Source of the DNA: Bacteroidales bacterium
GTDB taxonomy: Bacteria; Bacteroidota; Bacteroidia; Bacteroidales; Dysgonomonadaceae
DNA: 5,742 nt
Assembly: GCA_012728155.1 (NCBI GenBank)
Contig: JAAYFR010000455.1
Span: 1 to 5,742 of the forward strand
Direction of reading: 5' to 3'
Made by a program: the position numbers and the translations under genes. Shown piece after piece: positions 1-5,730 of this stretch (position 1 is its first letter; each line of letters begins with the position of its first letter). The notes beneath the pieces were generated by a model. That model was not told the origin of the DNA. It worked only from the letters and a program-made list of their open reading frames with translations, and did not search any database.

Positions 1-582
1 AACAGGATATTTCAGTTTGGAAAGAATTTTGTCTGTTTTCACCGAAAGCATACGTTTCTTACGGTATTTTGTCTGTTTTCGTATCAGGTTTCCCAAATCA
101 TAACTCAGATCCTGTGCCGCACCAAAACTACAGATATATCCGCAGTAATACCGTCCGAAAACCGCTGTTGTTACAACAGTTTCCAGCAGCAGAAGAACCG
201 GTTCCCGCGCATAAGTAAAATCCATCACCGAAACCGCATGGATCAGCTTTTTTACCGCATACAGACTGGCAATCAATGGTATGGAAAGGCTCTCTTTGGC
301 ATTCCTGATCTTTACCAAATAATAGTCTATCTCGGAGCGATCGACATCAGGATGAAGCGAGGTCATCTCGGCATGAATATCGTTATACTCCTCTTTCAAC
401 TCGTCGAACTGCAGATCTTCCAGCTGTATCTGCTCTTCGAAGAGTGTTTTATAGACTATCGCAGCAGCACCGGCCTGTTCTGCTTTTTTGAGCGAATCGA
501 TCTCTGATGACATTTCTGATGCCCCCAGTATGATCGGATTTTTGAGCTGAATGCCCATGTAGGATGTCGCAAGGTTCTTCAT
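1..582 (-). CDS. Chimeric ORF, partial: dihydroorotate dehydrogenase-like N-terminus joined to a membrane 4Fe-4S protein
   Basis: Reading the minus strand from ATG at 582 gives 194 codons without a stop, running off the window edge. Residues 1-107 resemble Bacteroidales dihydroorotate-dehydrogenase-like flavoproteins: start MKNLATSYMGIQLKNPIILG, then AGAAAIVYKTLFEEQIQLED and AKESLSIPLIASL, which fits the first third of a ~330-residue TIM barrel. The family normally goes on as ASLNAV.. into the flavin-binding barrel. From residue ~108 the sequence instead becomes YAVKKLIHAV, a hydrophobic segment (residues 127-143) and GRYYCGYICSFGAAQDL, with C147 and C151 in the CGxxC.FG pattern of NapH/NosR-like membrane ferredoxin proteins, followed by a Lys/Arg-rich stretch. 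The join keeps the frame. The dehydrogenase half lacks most of its barrel, so it should not be active. Both family calls come from remembered similarity, not a search. The ORF is either a deletion fusion or an assembly chimera; the rest of the iron-sulfur part lies outside the window. Confidence 0.7.
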   Translation of the reverse strand, partial: MKNLATSYMGIQLKNPIILGASEMSSEIDSLKKAEQAGAAAIVYKTLFEEQIQLEDLQFDELKEEYNDIHAEMTSLHPDVDRSEIDYYLVKIRNAKESLSIPLIASLYAVKKLIHAVSVMDFTYAREPVLLLLETVVTTAVFGRYYCGYICSFGAAQDLSYDLGNLIRKQTKYRKKRMLSVKTDKILSKLKYPV

Positions 583-801
583 ACACTATGTTTTTTATAT
601 TTTAATTGTAACCGAACAATCTTCGTCAAGATTTTGTCAGAAAAAACTTCATTCAGACAAAGTTATACTTTTTTTATGAAAGAAACATATCTGTAGATAA
701 AAAATAGATGCGGCGGGTGTGGCATTGAAGATGATGCTGCCGATTTTAAAGGGTGATATCTGAGAGATTCCTTTACATTTATATCTTTGTGAGGCACTTA
801 A
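583..801. other. Intergenic spacer between divergent units
   Basis: This A/T-rich stretch separates the minus-strand chimeric gene from the plus-strand integrase remnant. It holds the candidate promoter at 658-665 and, on the plus strand, TATCTTTG at 782-789, which also fits TAnnTTTG. Codons at 779-802 read LYLCEALK in a different frame from the integrase that follows and could be a worn piece of its arm-binding domain. The G/C-richer patch at 707-760 has an 18-codon open frame without a start codon. No gene can be supported here. Confidence 0.5.
658..665 (-). promoter_or_regulatory. Candidate Bacteroidota -7 element for the leftmost gene
   Basis: The minus strand reads TAACTTTG, an exact match to the TAnnTTTG -7 consensus of Bacteroidota housekeeping promoters, about 75 bases upstream of the ATG at 582. 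I see no exact TTTG -33 element at the expected distance, only TTTC-like sequence. The leader between it and the start codon is A/T-rich with no Shine-Dalgarno, as is usual in this phylum. Confidence 0.35.
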
Positions 802-1773
802 ACAAAGGAAACTTTGGAGTTAGCCAAAAGGATTCGTTTTGAAAAAGAACAATGAAAGAAGTGGCCACCGGATATCGACTTCCGTCATTTAAAAAGGTGA
901 ATATTCTTGATTGTATGGATGCTTATTATGATAATTACACGAAAGGGGATAAGCGCATGATTAAAGCTGCCATAAAACGCTTTAAAGATTTCATAGCGTT
1001 GGAATACCCTTTACGTAAATCCCGAATTACAGCCGAACAATTCGACAAAGCGATGATGGAAAAGTTCGTAAAGTATCTGCAAAGTATCAGCAAGGGAGAG
1101 GGAGCACTAACGCACTATAAACGTTTCAAAAAAATCATCAAGTATTTAGTCGAGGAAGATTATCTTCGGAAAAATCCCTGCCTGAATGTTATATGTAAAG
1201 CTGACGAGGAAGCATTGAAGAAAGATATTAAGTATTGAAGAAATGAAGCTGTTAATCAATACGACTTATCCTCAACAAAATTTAGAGGTAAGACGAGCTT
1301 TTATTTTTTGCCTCTATACCGGTATTCGTTTTTGTGATGTAAAAGATTTAGCGTATTCAAATGTAGACTATTCAAATAAACTACTCACTTTTAACCAGAA
1401 GAAAACGCAAGGTCATAGTTCGAAAAGTTGGGTCACCATTCCATTAAATGATGGTCTATTGCAACTTATAGGAATCCCTGAAAAGAAAGAGCCAAAAGAA
1501 ATAGCTAAAGAGAAAATTTTCAAGCTACCCAGCCAGACAATGTGTTTGCGTTCATTAAAATATTGGGTGAAGCGAGCAAAGATCAAAAAACATATAACAT
1601 GGCATTGCGCCCGCCATTCCTTAGCTGTAAATATTTTGAACAATGGTGCTAATATTAAGACTGTTGCAAGTTTACTTGGACATAGCGGCATTCAGCATAC
1701 CGAAAAATACACCCGCGCCGTGGATGAACTGAAACAAAAAGCGATTGACAGTCTGCCGGAGTTGAAATTATAA
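802..1773 (+). pseudogene. Tyrosine recombinase/integrase, frameshifted and N-terminally incomplete
   Basis: Three successive frames together read as one phage-type integrase. Bases 802-852 encode TKETLELAKRIRFEKEQ and then hit a stop. Bases 852-1238 encode a SAM-like core-binding domain (KRMIKAAIKRFKDFIALEYP... ALTHYKRFKKIIKYLVEEDYL). Bases 1231-1773 encode the catalytic domain. Counting from the Met at 1243, the catalytic set is complete: R29 (TGIR), K53/K54 after the second strand, H121-x-x-R124 (HCARHS), H147 (LLGH) and nucleophile Y156 (TEKYT). The frames are broken at ~850-853, where one base missing from an A-run (caaatg to caatg) fits, and at ~1227-1231, where the expected D-I-L-S-I-E-E lacks two bases. 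Most of the N-terminal arm-binding domain of such ~400-residue enzymes is absent. The protein would normally catalyse site-specific DNA strand exchange; as written it should be inactive. The frameshifts could be decay or homopolymer sequencing errors. It is directly followed by a broken YhcG nuclease gene. Confidence 0.88.
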
Positions 1774-1902
1774 AACGGAAAATATTTATCTTTGGATAAG
1801 ATAGGATACGTCTCGGAATTTTTTTGAGAGTAAACTCTCACGATTCCTATCAGCTTTCACTATCTTTGTGAACGAGCGATTTACGAACTTGCTAAAAACG
1901 GA
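1774..1902. promoter_or_regulatory. Structured spacer with two -7-like motifs and a hairpin
   Basis: The gap between integrase and nuclease genes contains TATCTTTG at 1787-1794 and again at 1861-1868, both matching the Bacteroidota TAnnTTTG element. The second would place transcription start roughly 25-30 bases before the nuclease ATG at 1903 and is the better promoter candidate. Between them lies a perfect hairpin, TGAGAGT (1825-1831) and ACTCTCA (1834-1840), separated by AA. It is enclosed by further complementary arms, GATAGGA (1800-1806) with TCCTATC (1845-1851), or alternatively GGAAT (1815-1819) with ATTCC (1843-1847). This could be an operator, a recombinase site or an attenuator; the sequence alone does not say which. 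No T-tract follows the hairpin, so a simple terminator is unlikely. Confidence 0.45.
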
Positions 1903-2984
1903 ATGGATATGCAACAACAACCTATCATGAATTTTAATGAAGCGATTAAAGCCATTAAGAGAGCCATCTTGCAAAGCCGTTATCGGGCAGCTAAATTAGC
2001 TAATCGTGAAATGCTTTCACTTTATTTTGGTATAGGAAATTTATTTCCGAAAACAGTCGGACCTACTTTTGGGGAACGAGTGCGATTGAAAATATTTCGG
2101 AAAGATTGCAACAGGAATTACCCGGACTTAGGGGATTCTCACCCACAAATATCAAGAGAATGAGACAGTTTTATGAAGGGTGGCATGAATACTTATTGAC
2201 AGAAAATCAAGATAATATAAATCGTCCGACACTGTCGGACGATTTGGACATGGATCGGTGGAATAGTTTTTTATCGGTCGGATTCTCCCATCACCATGAA
2301 ATACTCATCAGGACAGATACCTTGGAAGAACGCTTTTTTTATATAGGAAAATGTGCAGCGGAATTTTGGGATTATAGACTATTGAAACACAATCTGACAA
2401 CAAAACTGTTCGCCGAACAGGGTAAACAGCCCAATAACTTTTCCATAACCATTTCAGATGCCGACTTAAGGCGAAAAGCGCTCCTTTCGTTCAAGGATGA
2501 GTATTTATTGGATTACATCAACATTGAGTCCCCGGATGATGAAGTGGATGAACGGGTTCTCGAGAGTGAAATCGTTCTGAATATCAAAAACTTCATCATG
2601 TCGTTGGGGAAAGATTTTGCCTTTATCGGCAATCAGTATCGTCTCATTATTGAGGAACAGGAATATTTTGTGGATTTACTTTTCTTCAATCGCCAATTGC
2701 AATGCCTTATTGCGTTTGAATTGAAGCGGGGAGCATTCAAACCCGAGTATCGCGGGAAGATGAACTTCTACCTTTCCGCTCTCGACGATCTGGTTCGGTT
2801 GCCGCATGAGAACCGCTCCATAGGTGTCATCCTTTGCAAATCGAAGAAAGAAAAAATAGTGGAATATGCTTTTAGGGATACCTCTAAGCCGATGGGCGTT
2901 TCCACTTACAAATTGACAGCGGAATTGCCGGAGAAATATAGGGAGATATTGCCCAGCGAGGAAGAATTGAGGAAGTTAATGTAA
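1903..2984 (+). pseudogene. yhcG: YhcG/DUF1016 family PD-(D/E)XK nuclease, single-base frameshift
   Basis: The 5' frame begins at 1903 (alternatives at 1909 and 1927) and encodes MNFNEAIKAIKRAILQSRYR... MLSLYFGIGN, the helical DUF1016 N-terminal domain. At ~2038-2043 the frame is lost. Restoring one T (aattttatt instead of aatttatt) lets it run on as FISENSRTYFWGTSAIENIS into LQQELPGLRGFSPTNIKRMR, and the corrected protein would be about 360 residues, normal for the family. The downstream frame, usable from the ATG at 2106, encodes the nuclease domain. Numbered from that Met, D190 (EYFVDLLFF), E205 and K207 (IAFELK) form the D...ExK active site, followed by FKPEYRGKMNFYL, a hallmark of the family. 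Members are proposed DNA nucleases often carried by mobile elements and restriction-modification loci; their exact role is poorly defined. Without the N-terminal domain the 292-residue C-terminal part could still fold, so residual function cannot be excluded. A 27-bp inverted repeat lies at 2219-2245. Confidence 0.9.
2219..2245. repeat. 27-bp inverted repeat inside the nuclease gene
   Basis: Two perfectly complementary 13-base arms, AAATCGTCCGACA (2219-2231) and TGTCGGACGATTT (2233-2245), flank a single central C. It lies in frame in the nuclease gene and encodes the polar linker around NRPTLSDDLD, between the N-terminal DUF1016 region and the SVGFSHHHEIL segment. In RNA it would form a strong stem, and in DNA a small cruciform. 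Its function is unknown. Confidence 0.9.
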
Positions 2985-3022
2985 TAATCACTTTCTATCC
3001 ATTTTTTTAGAAGAAAACCTCT

Positions 3023-3030
3023 TATATTTG
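3023..3030 (+). promoter_or_regulatory. Candidate -7 element for the beta-propeller gene
   Basis: TATATTTG fits the TAnnTTTG Bacteroidota -7 consensus. Transcription would start near 3035-3037. An ATG at 3039 would then be almost leaderless, whereas ATG 3069 would have a leader of about 32 bases, so this element favours the later start. No clear TTTG -33 element is visible upstream, where the DNA is a T-run. Confidence 0.45.
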
Positions 3031-3068
3031 TTATTAAGATGCAGTCTTTATTTTATATGCACAATCAC

Positions 3069-4679
3069 ATGAAGCGATTTTTTTCAATTATAACACTGAT
3101 TTGTTATTTCGGATTGGCAAACGGGCAAGGATCTACCCAACTATTTTCGATAAAAGATTCAATCATCGGCACATCATATACGACCGGGCTTCCTGTATTG
3201 GCAACACGCCACATTGTTACTGCCGGGAAATTATCTAATTGGCATTGGGACGGCTATTCTAATAATTTACTGTTAGAATTGAAAGATACTTACCATAAAG
3301 AGCTCTCGTCCACCAATAGCGGCACGCTTCAGATGGTGGATATGGAGACAAAGAAGGTAAAATGGACAAGGGCTATAAACTTCAACTCATCGGAAGTAAA
3401 ACTACAGGGAAACTACTATTTTCTCTCCGAAAAGAAAAAGAACTATTGCCTCGATCCCGAAACCGGTGATGTGCTGTGGAAAAACCGGAATGAGTTTTAT
3501 TTTATCGATCCATTTCTACATATTGGCGTTGGATATCCGCTCCAATCCTTGTCTAATAAACTTACCGCTGTTGATTTATCAAACGGCAAAGAATTATGGA
3601 AAAAAAAGATTAACAGGGCATCCGGATGGAATGACGCATATATGTTGAACGATGCTACATTGTTAATTTCAGTGGATGGCATTAGGGCAATAAACCTAAC
3701 AAATGGCAAAGGATGGACTTACAAGGCCAGTACCTCTGACAAGGAGATTGGGAAGATGATAGGATTTAATGCGATAAATATAATTCTTGCTTTGATTTTC
3801 GATTCATCCGCCTGGCAATCAAGCCCCAATGTTCATTCCGATATGGTATCAAACATGCTTATTGATCCTTATGAGAATACCATCCTTGCCTCTAAAGATA
3901 GGATATCGAAGATTGACAAGTCCGGAAAAATAGCATGGTCAACCTCCTTACCGGAGAAAAAGACATCAAAATCATCTTTGTTCCTTATTGATTCCAACGT
4001 TTTCATGGTTAATAGGGGGCATGCACTGTATAACAGGAATTTCTCCCTGACAGGTGATCCCTATTTTGCCTCATTTGATTTGCGGAGTGGCCAGCAGTCA
4101 TTCCTTACATCCATTGCGGAAAAAGATAAATTCATCCGCAATTTTCAGGTGGTGGACGACAGGCTATTTGTTGTCTTTGACGATAAAATAGCCGCTTATT
4201 CATTAAGTGATGGAAAGATGATCACTGAAAAAACATTCGGATTATGGGAGGGGGAACTCTTAGACATTTTTGTCGATTCCGGGATTTATTGGAAAGGGAA
4301 TGAACCATTTTACAAAGAGTTGGTATCCGATTTTTCAAATCATAATTTCATGATGACTTCCAAAGGCAGGGTTTTTATCCTGACAGATGATCTTGAGACA
4401 GTGTTGGCTTTTGACAAGAAAGAGCTGTATCATAAAAGCGCCAACAATAGCCAATACACGCTGATATCGAATAATGACACCGATTTTATCCTGCTTGACA
4501 ATTCCCATATCCCTGTAGGAGCCATAAAAGCATCCCACGATTTATTGATGAATAACGACAAACTCTGCTTCTTTGACAAGGACTCTTTTTGGGAGGTTAA
4601 CCTACACCAGTTAGAACAATCGTCTAATACCTGGCATTCTATTTTCAAGCATATATCCCAATATATTCCCGTTCCATGA
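3069..4679 (+). CDS. Exported PQQ-type beta-propeller repeat protein
   Basis: I chose ATG 3069 (536 residues) over 3039 (546 residues) because it starts a clean signal peptide, MKRFFSIITLICYFGLANGQ, and leaves room for a leader after the promoter-like motif at 3023-3030. There is no lipobox, so the product is probably a soluble periplasmic or secreted protein. Numbered from 3039, the body has repeated 'DxxxGxxxW' blade strands typical of PQQ/quinoprotein-like propellers: VDMETKKVKWT (100), LDPETGDVLWK (138), VDLSNGKELWK (178), INLTNGKGWTY (218), IDKSGKIAWS (292), FDLRSGQQSFL (346) and a weaker AYSLSDGKMIT (386). Six or more blades are thus visible. BamB-like scaffolds and quinoprotein dehydrogenases share this fold, but I see no catalytic dehydrogenase signature, so a binding or scaffold role is more likely. 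The frame is intact over 1.6 kb. It shares a terminator with the convergent outer-membrane protein gene. The specific function is not recognised. Confidence 0.85.
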   Translation: MKRFFSIITLICYFGLANGQGSTQLFSIKDSIIGTSYTTGLPVLATRHIVTAGKLSNWHWDGYSNNLLLELKDTYHKELSSTNSGTLQMVDMETKKVKWTRAINFNSSEVKLQGNYYFLSEKKKNYCLDPETGDVLWKNRNEFYFIDPFLHIGVGYPLQSLSNKLTAVDLSNGKELWKKKINRASGWNDAYMLNDATLLISVDGIRAINLTNGKGWTYKASTSDKEIGKMIGFNAINIILALIFDSSAWQSSPNVHSDMVSNMLIDPYENTILASKDRISKIDKSGKIAWSTSLPEKKTSKSSLFLIDSNVFMVNRGHALYNRNFSLTGDPYFASFDLRSGQQSFLTSIAEKDKFIRNFQVVDDRLFVVFDDKIAAYSLSDGKMITEKTFGLWEGELLDIFVDSGIYWKGNEPFYKELVSDFSNHNFMMTSKGRVFILTDDLETVLAFDKKELYHKSANNSQYTLISNNDTDFILLDNSHIPVGAIKASHDLLMNNDKLCFFDKDSFWEVNLHQLEQSSNTWHSIFKHISQYIPVP

Positions 4680-4706
4680 TCATAAGGATAATTATAAATA
4701 AGAGGA

Positions 4707-4745
4707 AGAGGGTAGAAATCACAAAAGTGATTTTACCCTCTCTTT
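4707..4745. terminator. Hairpin terminator between convergent genes
   Basis: A long stem is formed by 4707-4714 (AGAGGGTA) with 4734-4741 (TACCCTCT) and by 4716-4722 (AAATCAC) with 4727-4733 (GTGATTT). It has one bulged G at 4715 and an AAAA loop, and is followed by TCTTTC. It sits 27 bases after the stop of the plus-strand propeller gene and about 40 bases beyond the end of the minus-strand beta-barrel gene. Its position and symmetry suit termination from both sides, although neither flank has a perfect U-tract. Confidence 0.8.
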
Positions 4746-4783
4746 CATAAATACACTTCAACTATTTTTCTTGCTCTCACACA

Positions 4784-5338
4784 CTAGTTAATGATATAAC
4801 CTATTGATAAATAAGGTTGCCAGAAAAGATCATCTACATAGTTGAGCTTTAGCCCGGGCAGCTTAAATCCATACATGATACCTGCCCCAAAAGCTAAGTT
4901 TCTTTTCAGATTATGATAGCGATAACCGGTAGCAAGTGTCCCATAAGCATTGATATGGCTTTTTCCATTGAACTTGTAAGTTGAATAGAACGGAGTTATA
5001 CCTGCGCCAATTTCAAATTGACTATTGCGTTTCCCTAATAAATAGTTAATCTGTAAAGGAACTGACACAATTTCATTTTTAGGAAAACCACCCCATGTAT
5101 TGTATTTGAAAGGAATGAAAGTCCACGGTGAGTTTACGTATCCTACTCCAACTCCAGCCTTAAAACCAAGTCCCGCATAGTCATCAGAAAAACGCTGATC
5201 AAGAGAAACTCCTGCAAGGTTGTAAGCACCCAAAATCTCAACTTGAAGCGTAGAGGTGTTATTTAGTTGCGATTTGGCAAGAATGCTGAAAAACAAGCAT
5301 ATGCATAGAAATAGGATTCTAATTTGACTATTCATCAT
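4784..5338 (-). CDS. Probable outer-membrane beta-barrel protein (hypothetical, 184 aa)
   Basis: The ORF starts with ATGATG at 5338/5335 and encodes 184 residues. The N-terminus, MMNSQIRILFLCICLFFSIL followed by AKSQ, is a signal peptide with likely cleavage around AKS/Q at residues 23-24. The Cys residues in it are not in a lipobox context. The rest alternates Gly/aromatic-rich strands (EILGAYNLAGVSL, LGFKAGVGVGYV, SQFEIGAGITPFYSTYKF, YGTLATGYRYHN, NLAFGAGIMYGFKL) and ends in WQPYLSIGYIIN. This looks like a small eight-strand-type outer-membrane barrel (OmpW/OmpA-like or 'porin family' fold) as is common in Bacteroidota. No enzyme motif is visible and I cannot name an orthologue. It stands alone, converging with the propeller gene; its upstream region (5339-5400) has no exact TAnnTTTG match. 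Confidence 0.8.
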   Translation of the reverse strand: MMNSQIRILFLCICLFFSILAKSQLNNTSTLQVEILGAYNLAGVSLDQRFSDDYAGLGFKAGVGVGYVNSPWTFIPFKYNTWGGFPKNEIVSVPLQINYLLGKRNSQFEIGAGITPFYSTYKFNGKSHINAYGTLATGYRYHNLKRNLAFGAGIMYGFKLPGLKLNYVDDLFWQPYLSIGYIIN

Positions 5339-5440
5339 ATAAGCTATTCACTAACAAAAAAAGTAACTTTTTCAGAATATATATCCTATCCTTATAGCCG
5401 TTAAATGTCGAAATTCGGAATTTTTTTCCACTCTATCTTT

Positions 5441-5462
5441 CTTTGGCACCCCTTTGGCACCC
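5441..5462. repeat. Tandem 11-bp direct repeat CTTTGGCACCC x2
   Basis: CTTTGGCACCC occurs head to tail at 5441-5451 and 5452-5462, eight bases before the terminator stem that follows tRNA-Leu. It is much G/C-richer than the surrounding A/T-rich spacer. Paired short direct repeats beside a tRNA 3' end can be arm-type integrase binding sites, but this is inference. The remainder of the 5339-5470 spacer shows no gene. Confidence 0.8.
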
Positions 5463-5470
5463 CAGAAAAT

Positions 5471-5508
5471 AAAAACCGCTGATAATCAATTGATTAAAAG
5501 CGGTTTTT
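5471..5508 (-). terminator. Terminator of the tRNA unit (bidirectional hairpin)
   Basis: AAAAACCGCT (5471-5480) and AGCGGTTTTT (5499-5508) are perfect 10-bp complements. The loop contains a 14-bp palindrome, TAATCAATTGATTA (5483-5496), that can extend the structure. On the minus strand, the tRNA direction, the hairpin begins at the last base of the tRNA-Leu CCA tail and ends in a T-run, as in an intrinsic terminator. The A/T symmetry means it could also act on plus-strand transcripts. Confidence 0.85.
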
Positions 5509-5594
5509 GGTACTCGGAGCGGGACTTGAACCCGCACAACCGTAATGGTCACAAGATTTTAAGTCTTGCGTGTCTACCATTCCACCATCCGAGC
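5508..5594 (-). tRNA. tRNA-Leu (anticodon UAA)
   Basis: Minus-strand acceptor arm GCTCGGA (from 5594) pairs with TCCGAGT (one G-U), followed by discriminator A and an encoded CCA (5510-5508). The anticodon stem CAAGA/TCTTG encloses loop CTTAAAA, giving anticodon UAA. The long variable arm (GTGACCATTACGGTTGT) is that of a class II leucine tRNA. The T arm is GCGGG-TTCAAGT-CCCGC. It lies 5 bases after the CCA of tRNA-Gly and is followed at once by a terminator, so the two are co-transcribed. tRNA-Leu 3' ends are frequent integration targets. Confidence 0.97.
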
Positions 5595-5599
5595 GCACC

Positions 5600-5675
5600 T
5601 GGAGCGAAAGACGGGACTCGAACCCGCGACCCTAACCTTGGCAAGGTTATGCTCTACCAACTGAGCTACTTTCGC
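5600..5675 (-). tRNA. tRNA-Gly (anticodon GCC)
   Basis: The minus strand begins GCGAAAG at 5675 and pairs with CTTTCGC (5610-5604), then discriminator T and encoded CCA (5602-5600). The D arm contains AGCTCAGTTGGTAGAGC. The anticodon stem TAACC/GGTTA encloses loop TTGCCAA, giving anticodon GCC. The T arm is GCGGG-TTCGAGT-CCCGT. It is the first visible gene of a two-tRNA unit with tRNA-Leu. A TAATTTTG motif overlaps its first base (5682-5675), too close to serve as its promoter, so the transcript probably begins beyond the window edge. Confidence 0.97.
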
Positions 5676-5715
5676 AAAATTATTCTTTTTTTCTCCGGTT
5701 ATCTCCCTAACGGAT

Positions 5716-5730
5716 CCTTGCCAAGGTTAG
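5716..5730. repeat. 15-bp copy of the tRNA-Gly anticodon arm, inverted orientation
   Basis: CCTTGCCAAGGTTAG on the plus strand is identical to the minus-strand anticodon arm of tRNA-Gly (5646-5632). It lies about 40 bases upstream of that tRNA. The core is itself nearly palindromic, so the copy also matches the plus strand with one central mismatch. CTAAC (5707-5711) pairs with GTTAG (5726-5730), giving an alternative stem. It could be a trace of integration, a partial tRNA duplication or coincidence. Confidence 0.7.

Noticed and set aside
238..507. Plus-strand open frame of 89 codons
   Set aside because: It lies entirely antisense to the dehydrogenase-like/iron-sulfur ORF, whose minus-strand frame has recognisable family motifs; this one has none.
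707..760. Open stretch reading DAAGVALKMMLPILKGDI
   Set aside because: It has 18 codons after an upstream stop, no start codon and no recognised family; too short to support as a gene fragment.
1814..1825. CGGAATTTTTTT shared with 5416-5427, considered as paired att sites
   Set aside because: Seven of the twelve bases are a T-run and the flanks do not match, so chance in A/T-rich DNA is the simpler explanation.
1413..1974. Two minus-strand open frames opposite the integrase and the integrase-nuclease spacer
   Set aside because: They overlap the catalytic domain and the start of the nuclease gene in antisense and show no domain features or promoter.
3039..3068. Upstream start (MQSLFYMHNH) for the propeller protein
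   Set aside because: It would put about ten extra residues in front of a normal signal peptide and leave almost no leader after the -7-like element at 3023-3030.
3466..3709. Short open frames in other frames of the propeller gene, and similar ones at 4335-4648
   Set aside because: They are shadows of a long, repeat-rich coding frame with a signal peptide.
5675..5682. TAATTTTG as promoter of tRNA-Gly
   Set aside because: It overlaps the first base of the mature tRNA, so transcription from it would start inside the gene.
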